The notes: generated from the letters alone by a model not told the origin. Positions 7,215 through 16,143 are shown, counted from the stretch's first letter. The stretch: DNA of 64,000 nt from Streptomyces sp. NBC_00344 (GCF_036088315.1 NZ_CP107996.1:4919501-4983500), one strand, 5' to 3'. A program made the numbers and translations.

Positions 7215-9649
7215 TGCGGCCTGTGAGAAGGACGGACAACGTGGTCTGGTCGGGAACCTGGGTCGCACGCAGGCTCGGCGTCGAGCTCGTCGGGGACGAC
7301 ACCCTCCGGGACCTGCTCGGCCTCGCGCTGCGGCGCAATCCCAAGCGGGCCCATCTGCTGGTGTCGAACGTGCTGGGCAAACACGTGCCGCAGCGGCCGT
7401 CCACGGTGTACGGACACGGCCACCGGCTCGGCCGCCGGGTGCGGGAGCTGCTCGGCGACGAGGACGCCGCCAGGGCGGTCGTCCTCGGATACGCGGAGAC
7501 CGCGACCGGACTCGGCCACTCCGTCGCCGACGGAGTGGCTCTCGCTGCCTGCCTGCACTCCACCCGGCGCCCGGTCACCGGCGTCGCCCAGGCCGGCGGC
7601 TTCGAGGAGGCGCACTCCCATGCCACCTCCCACCTGCTGCTCCCCGAGAACCCGGACCTGCTGGCCGGCGGCGGCCCGCTGATCCTGGTCGACGACGAGT
7701 TCTCCACCGGCAACACGGTGCTCAACACCATCCGCGCCCTGCACGAGCGCTATCCGCGCGAACGCTATGTGATCGTCGCGCTGGTGGACATGAGGTCGGA
7801 GTCCGACCTCGGACGGCTGGACACCCTCGCACGGGACATCGGCGCCCGGGTGGACCTGGTGACCACGGCCCGGGGCACCGTACGGCTGCCGGACGGCGTA
7901 CTCGAGAAGGGGCAGCGACTCGTCGCCGAGCACCCCGCGGACGAGGAGCCCGGGGCGGCAGACGGCCCCGGCAGCGAGCCGGTGCGGATCGGCATCGGCT
8001 GGCCTGCCGGAGTGCCGGACGGCGCCCGGCACGGCTTCACCCCCGAACACCGCGGCCGGCTGGAGGCCGCACTGCCCGACATGGCGTCGCGACTGGCGCA
8101 GGGGCTCTCCGCGGACGCCTCACGCATCCTGGTCCTCGGCTTCGAGGAGCTGATGTACGCCCCGCTCAGGCTCGCTCTCGCACTCGAGAGGACAGGGCGC
8201 GACGTGCGCTTCTCGACCACCACCCGCTCACCGGTGCTCGCGGTGGACGACCCCGGCTACGCGATACGGACCAGGCTGGTCTTCCCGGCACACGACAACC
8301 CCGCCGACGGACCCGGCGAGCGCTACGCCTACAACGTCACCAACGGAGACTTCGACGCGGTCGTCGTGGTGGTCGACTCCGCCGCCGACACCCCCGAACT
8401 GCACGCCCCCGGCGGGCTGCTGGCCCAGCTCGGCGCGGAGGTCCCGCAGGTACTGCTCGCCGTCGTGCCCTCGTACACACCCGACCGGCAGAACCAGAAA
8501 GCGGTCCGTATGCCCCAGCCGTTGCGTGGCCCCGCCTTCTCGTCGTACGCGGCGCAGGACGTCGGCTGGCTGCTCCAGGACATGTCCGGCGTGGAACTCG
8601 AGGCGCCCACCGAGGAGCGCGAGGAGGCGATCCAGGCGGGTGGCGCGCACTACGCCGAATCGCTGCCCGTCGAGTACCAGCCGAGCGAGCGGTACCAGGA
8701 ACTCTTCCGGGCGGCGCTGGAGACATCGGCCGCGCGGATCGCGCGGGCCGTCGGCACCGTCACCGAGACGGTGCTCGCCGAGCGGTCCCCCCGGCCGGTG
8801 CTGGTGTCCCTCGCCCGGGCGGGCACCCCGGTCGGTGTACTGATGCGCCGCTGGGCGCAGCACCGGCACGGCATCGATCTGCCCCACTACGCGGTGTCCA
8901 TCGTGCGGGGACGTGGCATCGACGCCAACGCGCTGCGCTGGCTGGCCGCGCACCACGACCCGGCCGATGTGGTCTTCGTGGACGGCTGGACGGGCAAGGG
9001 CGCGATCACCCGCGAACTGGCCGACGCTCTGCGGGAGTTCCCGGGATTCGACCCGGAGATCGCGGTCCTCGCCGACCCCGGCGGCTGCGTCAGGACCTAC
9101 GGCACCCGCGAGGACTTCCTCATCCCCTCCGCCTGTCTCAACTCGACGGTCTCCGGGCTCATCTCCCGCACCGTGCTGCGGGCCGATCTGGTCGGACCCG
9201 ACGACTTCCACGGCGCGAAGTTCTACCGCGAGCTGGCCGCGTCCGATGTCTCGAACGACTTCATCGACACCGTCGCCGCGCGTTTCGACGAGGTGACCGG
9301 GGCAGTGGAAGCCGAGGTGAAGGAACTGCTCTCGGCGGAGCGTGCACCGACCTGGGAGGGCTGGGCCGCCGTCGAGCGGATCAGCGAGGAGTACGGCATC
9401 CATGACGTCAACCTCGTGAAGCCGGGTGTCGGCGAGACCACCCGGGTGCTGCTGCGCCGCGTCCCCTGGAAGATCCTGGCGCGAAGCGGCGCGGGCGCCG
9501 ACCTCGACCATGTGCGGCTGCTCGCCGAACAGCGCGGTGTACCGGTCGAGGAGGTCGACGGGCTTCCCTACACGTGCGTCGGCCTGATCCACCCGCGTTT
9601 CACCCGGGGCGCGACCGGCGCCGACGGCACCGCGGTGGTGGCCGAGTGA
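7214..9649 (+). CDS. fused phosphoribosyltransferase-TRSP and StiP/PELOTA-type protein of the Ter module
   Basis: An 811-residue fusion. The N-terminal part (about 1-235) is a type-I phosphoribosyltransferase with a PRPP loop read as LVDDEFSTGNT near residues 157-167. About 255-420 is the TRSP-type region (RILVLGFEELMYAPLRLA, then FSTTTRSPV). From about 485 a second PRTase-like, StiP-type half begins (VLVSLARAGTPVGVLMRRW, FVDGWTGKGAITREL, then DFLIPSACLNSTVSGLISRT). The C-terminal 90 residues (HDVNLVKPGVGETTRVLLRR onward) look like the PELOTA RNA-binding module known to accompany these enzymes. In many genomes these halves are separate genes. The ATG at 7214 overlaps the previous stop; the GTG at 7241 with GAAGGA is an alternative. 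Function as a nucleotide-like metabolite synthase is a published prediction, not seen here. Confidence 0.88.
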   Translation: MRPVRRTDNVVWSGTWVARRLGVELVGDDTLRDLLGLALRRNPKRAHLLVSNVLGKHVPQRPSTVYGHGHRLGRRVRELLGDEDAARAVVLGYAETATGLGHSVADGVALAACLHSTRRPVTGVAQAGGFEEAHSHATSHLLLPENPDLLAGGGPLILVDDEFSTGNTVLNTIRALHERYPRERYVIVALVDMRSESDLGRLDTLARDIGARVDLVTTARGTVRLPDGVLEKGQRLVAEHPADEEPGAADGPGSEPVRIGIGWPAGVPDGARHGFTPEHRGRLEAALPDMASRLAQGLSADASRILVLGFEELMYAPLRLALALERTGRDVRFSTTTRSPVLAVDDPGYAIRTRLVFPAHDNPADGPGERYAYNVTNGDFDAVVVVVDSAADTPELHAPGGLLAQLGAEVPQVLLAVVPSYTPDRQNQKAVRMPQPLRGPAFSSYAAQDVGWLLQDMSGVELEAPTEEREEAIQAGGAHYAESLPVEYQPSERYQELFRAALETSAARIARAVGTVTETVLAERSPRPVLVSLARAGTPVGVLMRRWAQHRHGIDLPHYAVSIVRGRGIDANALRWLAAHHDPADVVFVDGWTGKGAITRELADALREFPGFDPEIAVLADPGGCVRTYGTREDFLIPSACLNSTVSGLISRTVLRADLVGPDDFHGAKFYRELAASDVSNDFIDTVAARFDEVTGAVEAEVKELLSAERAPTWEGWAAVERISEEYGIHDVNLVKPGVGETTRVLLRRVPWKILARSGAGADLDHVRLLAEQRGVPVEEVDGLPYTCVGLIHPRFTRGATGADGTAVVAE

Positions 9650-10524
9650 CCGCCTACCCGCCCGTCCTGGTCGCCAGTGACCTCGACCGCACCCTGATCT
9701 ACTCGACGGCCGCCCTGGACCTGACGATGCCCGACGCGGACGCGCCCAGACTGCTGTGCGTGGAGGTGTACGGGAGCAAGCCCCTCTCCTACATGACGGA
9801 GACCGCGGCCGGTCTGCTGGGCAGGCTCGCCGCCGGTACCGTCTTCGTACCGACCACCACCCGCACCCGGGAGCAGTACCACCGCATCCATCTGCCGTGC
9901 CCGCCACCGCGGTTCGCGATCTGCGCCAACGGCGGACATCTGCTGGTCGACGGCGTCTCCGACCCCGGCTGGCGGGACCGGGTGGCCAAGCGGCTCGCCG
10001 ATGAATGCGCCTCGCTGGCCGAGGTACGCGCCCATCTGGTCTCCACCGCCGACCCGGCCTGGCTGCTCAAGGAACGCATCGCCGAGGACCTCTTCGCCTA
10101 CCTGGTCGTCGAGCGGGCCCTGCTGCCCGACAGCTGGGTGACGGAGCTCGCCGCCTGGGCGCAGCGTCGTGGCTGGACGGTGTCACTGCAGGGCCGCAAG
10201 CTCTACGCCGTGCCGAAACCGCTCACCAAGAGCGCCGCCGTGCGCGAGGTGGCGGCGCGCACCGGCGCCGAACTCACCCTGGCAGCAGGCGATTCACTGC
10301 TGGACGCGGACCTGTTGACGGCCGCGGACCGAGGCTGGCGCCCCGCCCACGGTGAACTCGCCGACACCGCCTGGAACGCCCCTCACGTCGACGCGACGAC
10401 CAGCCGCGGGGTCGCGGCCGGTGAGGAGATCCTGCGGGCCTTCGGCGACGCGGTCGAGCGCTACCCGGAGGACCGGGAGGGGGGCCGGAGGCGGAACCGG
10501 GCGGGGGACCTGGCCGGGAGCTGA
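9646..10524 (+). CDS. HAD superfamily phosphatase of the Ter module
   Basis: A 292-residue HAD hydrolase. The nucleophile motif is near the N-terminus (VASDLDRTLIYST, with the two Asp of DxDxT), the motif II Thr lies in FVPTTTRTREQY, the Lys region is KPLTKSAAV, and the motif IV acidic pair is in AGDSLLDADLL. This is the sucrose-phosphatase/Cof-like subgroup with a C2-type cap (about residues 90-210). The GTG start at 9646 overlaps the stop of the fusion gene by four bases, so it is made in step with it. It probably dephosphorylates the product or an intermediate of the two upstream enzymes. The tail after residue 270 is arginine/glycine-rich and not family-like. Confidence 0.9.
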   Translation: MTAYPPVLVASDLDRTLIYSTAALDLTMPDADAPRLLCVEVYGSKPLSYMTETAAGLLGRLAAGTVFVPTTTRTREQYHRIHLPCPPPRFAICANGGHLLVDGVSDPGWRDRVAKRLADECASLAEVRAHLVSTADPAWLLKERIAEDLFAYLVVERALLPDSWVTELAAWAQRRGWTVSLQGRKLYAVPKPLTKSAAVREVAARTGAELTLAAGDSLLDADLLTAADRGWRPAHGELADTAWNAPHVDATTSRGVAAGEEILRAFGDAVERYPEDREGGRRRNRAGDLAGS

Positions 10525-10572
10525 AGGCGAGCCGGCCGGGAGCAGTGTTCCCCCGGTGCCCGGTGCCTTCTG

Positions 10573-10791
10573 CTAGCCGCAGCATCCTCCGCCGCAGCAG
10601 CCACCGCCGCCGCCACCGGTGGGAGCGGCCGAAGCAGCGCCGGAGGACCCGCCCACGGCCACCGTCGACAGCAGCTTCACCGTGTCGTCATGGCCGTCGG
10701 GGCAGGAGGCGGGCGCGGAGGACTCCGCCATCGGGCGGCTGAGCTCGAAGGTGTCTCCGCAGGTGCGGCAGCGGTACTCGTAACGAGGCAT
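10573..10791 (-). CDS. FmdB-type zinc-ribbon protein
   Basis: A 72-residue protein with the FmdB signature MPRYEYRCRTCGDTFE at its start (Cys8 and Cys11) and a second knuckle SCPDGHDD (Cys30, His34), followed by a Gly-rich tail ending in GGCCGGGCCG. The tail cysteines are an additional possible metal site and are repeated GGC/TGC codons, so the length of this tail is probably variable. FmdB-like proteins were named from formamidase/acetamidase regulators, but the general role of the family is not established. It stands alone between the Ter module and the galactonate operon on the opposite strand. Confidence 0.88.
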   Translation of the reverse strand: MPRYEYRCRTCGDTFELSRPMAESSAPASCPDGHDDTVKLLSTVAVGGSSGAASAAPTGGGGGGCCGGGCCG

Positions 10792-10829
10792 GCGCCCACA
10801 CTAACGCCCTGCTGAGCGGCAGGGCCCGC

Positions 10830-11786
10830 TCAGCGCACCACGGTGCCCGGCCCGGCCCCCAGCAGGCCCAGCTCGCCGCGAGTCGGAGCGCCCTCCCAGT
10901 CGCCCGGCGTCGCCACCGCGAAGGCACCCGTGGTCACCGCGCGGTCCAGCCGGCCCGCTGTGTCCGCGCCGTCGAGCAACGCGGAGAGATATCCGGCGAC
11001 AAAGGCGTCCCCCGCACCCACCGGATCCACACTGCGCACCGGACGCGCCGCGCAGTGCAGCTCCCCGGCCGCCGTGTAAGCCGTCGCACCCGCCGGGCCG
11101 AGCTTCACCACCACCTCGCCGGTGCCCGCGTCCAGCAGCGTCTTCGCCCGCATGGCGGGGTCGTCGGGGGCGCCGTCGGGCAGGCAGAGCGGCAGCTCGT
11201 CGTCCGATGCGATGAGTACGTCGGCGCGCGGCGCCCAGTCGCGCATCACCGACGCGGCCTGCTGCGCACTCCACAGCCGTGAGCGGAAGTTGACGTCAAG
11301 ACTGACCAGCACCCCGTGCTCGGCAGCCAGTTCCAGCGCCCGCTCGGCGGCGGACCGGGCCTGCGGCGACAGAGCGGGAGTGATGCCGGTCAGGTGCAGT
11401 ACCCGGGGCGACTCCCCCTGCGCGCGGAACGATCGGGCCACATCGTCGGCGGACACCCGCGAACCCGCCGACCCCGCGCGGTAGTAGTGCACCCTCGTCA
11501 CATCGGGCAGCCGCGGCTCGAAGAGGAGCAGACCGGTCGGCGCGCCCTCATCACGAACAGCGCCCGAGACGTCGACGCCTTCGGCGCGCAGGGTCCGCAG
11601 CACCAGCTCGCCGGCCTCGTCAGTACCGACCGCACCCGCCCAGCGCACCGGATGCCCCAGCCGCGCCAGCCCGATGGCCACATTCGACTCGGCGCCCGCG
11701 ACCGAGACAGCCATGGTGCCGCCGAGCTTCAGCGGACCGCTGCCGCGCAGCGCGACCATCGACTCCCCGAAGGTGAACACACTCAC
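10830..11786 (-). CDS. PfkB family sugar kinase, likely 2-dehydro-3-deoxygluconate/galactonate kinase
   Basis: A 318-residue ribokinase-fold kinase. The N-terminal VFTFGESMVALRG and the glycine-rich AGAESNVAIGLARLG are substrate-side motifs, and DPVGAGDAFVAGYLSALL near the C-terminus carries the catalytic Asp and anion hole. Similarity is closest to KDG kinases. It would phosphorylate 2-keto-3-deoxy-galactonate (or gluconate) to the 6-phosphate, the substrate of the aldolase encoded immediately upstream. The GTG start at 11786 overlaps the aldolase stop by four bases, so the two are coupled. It is the last gene of the minus-strand operon dgoR-like, dgoD, aldolase, kinase. Confidence 0.9.
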   Translation of the reverse strand: MSVFTFGESMVALRGSGPLKLGGTMAVSVAGAESNVAIGLARLGHPVRWAGAVGTDEAGELVLRTLRAEGVDVSGAVRDEGAPTGLLLFEPRLPDVTRVHYYRAGSAGSRVSADDVARSFRAQGESPRVLHLTGITPALSPQARSAAERALELAAEHGVLVSLDVNFRSRLWSAQQAASVMRDWAPRADVLIASDDELPLCLPDGAPDDPAMRAKTLLDAGTGEVVVKLGPAGATAYTAAGELHCAARPVRSVDPVGAGDAFVAGYLSALLDGADTAGRLDRAVTTGAFAVATPGDWEGAPTRGELGLLGAGPGTVVR

Positions 11787-12424
11787 GACCGCACCGCTCC
11801 CGCCTCGGTTGCGACCCGCACGAACTCATCGGCCCGCTTGAGGAGTTCACCCAGATCACCGCCATCCGCCGCGTCCCCGGTCAGCGGAGATCCGACACCC
11901 ACCGCCACCGCGCCCAGCGCCAGATACTCCGCGGCCGCTGCCGCGTCCACCCCGCCCACCGGCACGAACGGCACATCGGGGAACGGTGCCCGCAGAGCCT
12001 TGAGATACGAAGGACCGCCGACCGAAGCGGGGAAGAGCTTCAGGGCGGCTGCGCCTGCCGCCACCCCGGCGATCACCTCGGTGGGGGTGACCACCCCGGC
12101 CAGTACCGGAAGCTCCAGTCGTACGGACTCGTCCACCCCCGGCCCCAGACCCGGCGTGACGATCAGATTGGCACCGGCGTCCGCCGCCCGGCGGGCGTCG
12201 TCCGCGGTCAGCACCGTGCCTGCGCCCAGCCAGGCGTCGTCCCCCAGTTCCGCCCGCGCCCGTCCGATCACGCCGAGCGCGTCGGCGCCGCTGAGCGATA
12301 CCTCGACCAGTGGCAGCCCGGCCCCGACCAGGGTCACTACGGTCCGGAATGCGGCCTCGGGGTCGTTACCGCGGACGATGGCGACGAGCCGCTCTCTCCG
12401 CAGCACCGTGGTGAAGTCCGTCAT
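11783..12424 (-). CDS. bifunctional 4-hydroxy-2-oxoglutarate / KDPG-type aldolase
   Basis: A 213-residue class I aldolase of the Eda/DgoA group. Seen motifs are VAIVRGNDPEAA, PLVEVSLSG, GAGTVLTADDA, ANLIVTPGLGPGVDE, then GAAALKLFPASVGGPSYLKAL, whose Lys is the Schiff-base residue. It would split 2-keto-3-deoxy-6-phosphogalactonate into pyruvate and glyceraldehyde 3-phosphate. The ATG at 12424 is preceded by AGGA at correct spacing. The upstream in-frame ATGs lie in a repetitive stretch of Thr, Ala and Gly codons (12425-12490) and are rejected. It ends four bases inside the kinase gene. Confidence 0.92.
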   Translation of the reverse strand: MTDFTTVLRRERLVAIVRGNDPEAAFRTVVTLVGAGLPLVEVSLSGADALGVIGRARAELGDDAWLGAGTVLTADDARRAADAGANLIVTPGLGPGVDESVRLELPVLAGVVTPTEVIAGVAAGAAALKLFPASVGGPSYLKALRAPFPDVPFVPVGGVDAAAAAEYLALGAVAVGVGSPLTGDAADGGDLGELLKRADEFVRVATEAGAVRS

Positions 12425-12538
12425 GGTTCCTGCCGTCCTGCTTGCTGTTGCCATCGTGCTTCCTGCTGCCGTCGTGCTTCCTGACGTCATTGTTCAGCCG
12501 TCATTGTTCAGCCGTCACCGTTCCAGTCGCGCCGGGCG

Positions 12539-13684
12539 TCACCACTCCGCGAACGCCCCGTCCTCGTGTCGCCACACCGGATTGCGCCAGTCATGGCCCT
12601 TCCTGTCGGCCGCCCGCACCGCCGCCTCGTCGACCTCGACACCCAGACCCGGCCGGTCGGTCCGCACCAGTGAACCGCCGCGGAAGCGGAAGGGCTCGGG
12701 GTCGGCGACGTAATCCAGCAGCTCGGCGGCCTTGTTGTAGTGGATGCCGATGGACTGCTCCTGGATGAGGAAGTTCGGGGTGGTGAAGGCGACCTGGAGG
12801 CTCGCGGCCAGGGCGACCGGGCCCAGCGGGCAGTGCGGGGCGATCTGTGCACCGTGCACCTCGGCGAGTGAGGCGATACGCCGCAGCTCCGAGATGCCGC
12901 CCGCATGAGAGATGTCGGGCTGCACGACCGCGACACCCGCCTGCAGCGCACGCAGGAACTCATGCCGGGCGAAGAGCCGTTCACCGAGCGCGATCGGGAT
13001 GTTGGAGGCGTTCACCAGATCGGGCACCACGTGCAACTGCTCGGAGAGCACGGGCTCCTCGACGAACAGCGGCGCGGTCTCGGTCAGCAGCGGCAACAGC
13101 CGGCGGGCATTGGCCGCGGACACCCGGCCGTGGAAATCGAGCGCGAAGTCCCTTTCCTCGCCGAGCACTTCACGCGCGGTCTCGGCGCGCCGCAGCACAT
13201 CCCGTATCTCGGCCCGGGTCGCGATCGGTGTCATCCGGCCGCTGGCGTTCATCTTCACGGCGGTGAAGCCCGCCTCGACCTGTTCGGTGACCGCCTCACG
13301 GACCGCACTGGGTTCGTCGCCGCCGACCCAGGCGTACGCCCGGATGCTGTCGCGCACCGGTCCGCCGAGCAGCTGGTGCACCGGCTGTCCGTATGTCTTG
13401 CCCTTGATGTCCCAGAGCGCCTGGTCCAGTCCTGCGACCGCGCTGGAAAGGACGGGGCCGCCGCGGTAGAAGCCGCCCTTGGTCATCACCTGCCAGTGGT
13501 CCTCGATCCGCATCGGGTCCGCGCCGATCAGATACTCCGCGAGGACATCCACGGCCGCCCTGACAGGCTCGGCCCGCCCCTCGACGACCGGCTCGCCCCA
13601 GCCGACGGTGCCCTCGTCGGTCTCCACCCGTACGAACATCCAGCGCGGCGGGGCCAGGAACGTCTCGATGCGGCTGATCTTCAC
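12539..13684 (-). CDS. dgoD: D-galactonate dehydratase (enolase superfamily)
   Basis: A 381-residue enzyme very close in length and sequence to E. coli DgoD: KISRIETFLAPPRWMFVRVE at the start, FYRGGPVLSSAVAGLDQALWDIKGK, the metal/catalytic blocks DFHGRVSAANAR, EEPVLSEQ, ALGERLF, the C-terminal HCPLGPVALAA with its catalytic His, and the ending DWRNPVWRHEDGAFAEW. It dehydrates D-galactonate to 2-keto-3-deoxygalactonate, the first step of the De Ley-Doudoroff route completed by the downstream kinase and aldolase. The GTG at 13684 overlaps the stop of the upstream regulator gene by four bases, so regulator and enzyme are co-translated. A long upstream frame is out-of-frame read-through of the regulator. 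Confidence 0.96.
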   Translation of the reverse strand: MKISRIETFLAPPRWMFVRVETDEGTVGWGEPVVEGRAEPVRAAVDVLAEYLIGADPMRIEDHWQVMTKGGFYRGGPVLSSAVAGLDQALWDIKGKTYGQPVHQLLGGPVRDSIRAYAWVGGDEPSAVREAVTEQVEAGFTAVKMNASGRMTPIATRAEIRDVLRRAETAREVLGEERDFALDFHGRVSAANARRLLPLLTETAPLFVEEPVLSEQLHVVPDLVNASNIPIALGERLFARHEFLRALQAGVAVVQPDISHAGGISELRRIASLAEVHGAQIAPHCPLGPVALAASLQVAFTTPNFLIQEQSIGIHYNKAAELLDYVADPEPFRFRGGSLVRTDRPGLGVEVDEAAVRAADRKGHDWRNPVWRHEDGAFAEW

Positions 13685-14418
13685 TGGGTATTTCCCTCGG
13701 TGTGACGGTGATGGTCGTGCCGGCCGAAGGCGAGCAGCTCCAGCATGGCGGCGGACGCCCCGTCCGCGTCCCCGGCGCGGATCCGGTCCACGACGCCGCA
13801 ATGCACGGTCAGCGGATGTGCCGGCTGTCCCGCGTGCACCACCCGGTCCCGCTCGATCAGCGCGGGGATCATCACCCGCTGCATCTGTACGAAGAAGCGG
13901 TTGTGCGAGGCGGCGAGCAGCGCCGTGTGGAACACCGCATCCGCTGCCACGAGCAGAGCCGGATCGTTCTCCGCGGAGCCCATCGCATCCAGCGCGGTGT
14001 CCAGAGCGGCGAGGTCGTCGTCGGTCCTGCGCAGAGCGGCCAGCGCGGCGGCGGCGGGCTCGACCGAGCGGCGCAGCTCGAAGAGCTCGTCGAAGAAGCT
14101 GTCGTCGCCGGCGCCCGAGCCCGACGCGGCACGCCAGCGCAGCACGTCGCTGTCCAGCAGGTTCCAGTTCTCCAGGGGACGGACAAAGGTGCCACGCCGC
14201 TGCCGGGCGTCGAGGAGGCCCTTCACGGTCAGGACCTTGATGGCCTCGCGCAGCACGGTCTGGCTGATGTCCAGCTCGGCCATCAGCTGAGGCAGGTCGA
14301 GGGTGGCGCCCTCGGCGTACGTACCGTCGAAGATCCGACGGGCGAGGGCTTCGACGGCGGCCCGGTGGACACCGCGGCCGATGTACGACGCGTCGGGCGC
14401 GGCCGCGGGTGCGGGCAT
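13681..14418 (-). CDS. FadR-family (FCD) GntR regulator of the galactonate operon
   Basis: A 245-residue regulator. Residues about 18-85 form a winged helix-turn-helix (LARRIFDGTYAEGATL, then LDISQTVLREAIKVLTVKGLL and the wing RQRRGTFVRP). Residues about 105-230 form an all-helical FCD ligand domain (FELRRSVEPAAAALAA, DAVFHTALLAASHN and the His pair near HPLTVHCGVV). DgoR of E. coli is of this family and is released by galactonate, so this protein is the probable autoregulator. It is the promoter-proximal gene of the operon. Upstream lie a nine-unit hexamer repeat (14441-14494) and an AT-rich perfect palindrome (14567-14581), a likely operator. Confidence 0.9.
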   Translation of the reverse strand: MPAPAAAPDASYIGRGVHRAAVEALARRIFDGTYAEGATLDLPQLMAELDISQTVLREAIKVLTVKGLLDARQRRGTFVRPLENWNLLDSDVLRWRAASGSGAGDDSFFDELFELRRSVEPAAAALAALRRTDDDLAALDTALDAMGSAENDPALLVAADAVFHTALLAASHNRFFVQMQRVMIPALIERDRVVHAGQPAHPLTVHCGVVDRIRAGDADGASAAMLELLAFGRHDHHRHTEGNTQ

Positions 14419-14440
14419 CGCGGGTTCCTTCCGGGCACTG

Positions 14441-14494
14441 TGGTGCTGGTGCTGGTGCTGGTGCTGGTGCTGGTGCTGGTGCTGGTGCTGGTGC
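14441..14494. repeat. tandem hexamer repeat, nine TGGTGC units
   Basis: Nine perfect head-to-tail copies of TGGTGC lie 22 bases upstream of the start of the FCD regulator. It is in the untranslated leader of the galactonate operon and would read GCACCA on the transcript. Such a slippage-prone microsatellite can vary in copy number between strains. Confidence 0.95.
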
Positions 14495-14566
14495 TGGACT
14501 GGTCGGGCGCTGCCGTCCCCGCGACCCGGGGATCGGGAGACGGGGCAAGCCTCGCATGATTACTCG

Positions 14567-14581
14567 TTAATTATCAATTAA
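14567..14581. promoter_or_regulatory. AT-rich palindrome, candidate operator of the galactonate operon
   Basis: TTAATT-ATC-AATTAA is a perfect inverted repeat in otherwise GC-rich DNA, 149 bases upstream of the regulator start. Its position between the operon and the next unit, and its base composition, suit an FCD-regulator or promoter element. Confidence 0.55.
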
Positions 14582-14717
14582 TTCTCGGCAGGGGTGACGC
14601 AGGCTGCCGCTGCTCCGATACGTGTCACCGGCTCTGTCACAGCTACCGCAGCGCCGTCACGTGTCACTGGCCCCGCCGCAGCCCCCGTATAGCCTCGCCG
14701 CTCCACCCGCAACCACG

Positions 14718-16073
14718 TCAGTGGCCCGCGCCGCGCTCCTCGCGGATCTGCTCGACCACCCGCGCCGCGGTCTTCCTGACGTCCTCGGTCTCGGTCAGGA
14801 AGTGCCAGTAGTCGGGATGCCGGCCCCCGAGCCCCGCAATCGCCTGCTCCAGCCGCTCCACGGCCAGGTCGAGCGGGCGTGCGTGCCGGGGCTCCGGCGT
14901 GTTGCGGCCGGTCATCGCCAGCCGCTGGGCATCCCGGATCGCGAACCGGGTCCGCTGGATCTCCTGCTCAGGATCCTTGGCCACGGCGTTGAGCCGCTCC
15001 AGCCGCCCTGCGGCAGCAGACACCGCTTCGTCGGTGCTGTTCAGCAGTGCCCTGACCGTGCCGAGAAGGGAGGTCGCGTCGGGCCATCGCTGCTCGGCAC
15101 GCGCCGTGGAGGCCTCCCTCAGCTTCGCCTCCGCCTGCTTCACGGATGCCGCGGCCTGTTCGGGCACATGCTGGAGGTCCTGCCAGCACGGTGCGGTGAA
15201 CCGCCGCCTCAGCTCACTGAGCACCGGTTCGACCGTGCCGGCCCGCGTGGTGAGGGCCTGGGCGCGGGTCCGCAGGGACACCAGCCGCCGGTCGATCTCG
15301 GCGGCCCGCTCGGGCAGCCGGGACGCCTCGATCCGTATCGCTTCGGCATCACGAAGCACCTGGTCCGCCCGCCGCAGCGTCTCCGTCACGCCGTGCCGGC
15401 CGGCTCCCTGATTGAGCATGGTCAGCTCGGGCCCCAGGGCCGCGAGCCGCGCGGCGAGGTCATCGGCCTTCAGCCCGGAGTCCCGCACCGAATCGAGAGC
15501 ATTGCTCGCTGCGAGCAGCGCCTGCCGCGCCCGCTCCACCGCAGGCGCGAGCCTGGCCAGCTGCGTCTCGGCCTTGCCGAGCAGCGGCCCGAGCCCCTGA
15601 GCGAACCTGTCGAGTTCACCCTTCACCCGGACGAGCTCGTCCTTGGCCAGCGTCAGCTGCGTACGGGCATGCGCGACCTCCGAGACCTCCAGATCGTCCC
15701 GGTCCAGGTCGTGGGCGTCGACCGCGGTGATGTACGACGTACTGGCCTCGTCGATCCGCCGCCCCAGCGCGGCGAAATCGGCCGTCACCCTGCGGGCATC
15801 GGGCGAACTGTCCACCGCCGTGATGGTCTCGATCGAGATCTGCAGGTCGCGCTGTGCGGTGTCCAGGTCGTAGAACGCCGCGGCCGCCGCATCCTTCGCG
15901 GCCTGCGCTTCGGCCCGGTGGTTCTCCCCGCGCCCGCCGAACCAGCGCCGCGTACCCCCGCCGGCGAAGGCCCCGGCGAGGGCGGCCAGCAGAGGCACCG
16001 GAAGGACCATCAGCGTCAGGACATCCCGGACGGCACTCGCTCGCGCATACGGCTGCCCGCGTCTTGCCGTCAC
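14718..16073 (-). CDS. conserved coiled-coil protein with one N-terminal membrane segment
   Basis: A 451-residue protein I can name only by structure. Residues about 15-35 (LTLMVLPVPLLAALAGAF) are one hydrophobic segment, followed by the basic GGGTRRWFGGRG. The rest is almost wholly helical and rich in Ala, Glu, Arg and Leu with heptad character (LDTAQRDLQISIETI, KAETQLARLAPAVERARQAL and others), so a long coiled coil. A single WxxL-rich segment PDYWHFLTETEDV lies near the end. The GTG at 16073 is preceded by GGGAGAGGG. The ATG at 16109 would add 12 residues but has a ribosome site too close. It is separated from the DUF4097 lipoprotein by only 70 bases and may be co-transcribed. Function unknown. 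Confidence 0.82.
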   Translation of the reverse strand: MTARRGQPYARASAVRDVLTLMVLPVPLLAALAGAFAGGGTRRWFGGRGENHRAEAQAAKDAAAAAFYDLDTAQRDLQISIETITAVDSSPDARRVTADFAALGRRIDEASTSYITAVDAHDLDRDDLEVSEVAHARTQLTLAKDELVRVKGELDRFAQGLGPLLGKAETQLARLAPAVERARQALLAASNALDSVRDSGLKADDLAARLAALGPELTMLNQGAGRHGVTETLRRADQVLRDAEAIRIEASRLPERAAEIDRRLVSLRTRAQALTTRAGTVEPVLSELRRRFTAPCWQDLQHVPEQAAASVKQAEAKLREASTARAEQRWPDATSLLGTVRALLNSTDEAVSAAAGRLERLNAVAKDPEQEIQRTRFAIRDAQRLAMTGRNTPEPRHARPLDLAVERLEQAIAGLGGRHPDYWHFLTETEDVRKTAARVVEQIREERGAGH

Positions 16074-16143
16074 ATCCCTCTCCCGTGGTGGTCCGTCCTG
16101 CCCGGCCATTCTCCCACCAGGTAAGGACGAACACACGGGCCGG

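Noticed and set aside
8228..9907. Minus-strand frame of 559 codons opposite the fusion gene
   Set aside because: Antisense of a well-supported coding sequence; His/Arg/Val-rich composition and no family resemblance.
14441..14494. Nine-unit repeat considered as a CRISPR array
   Set aside because: Units are contiguous hexamers without spacers. It is a microsatellite. No CRISPR array was seen anywhere in the window.
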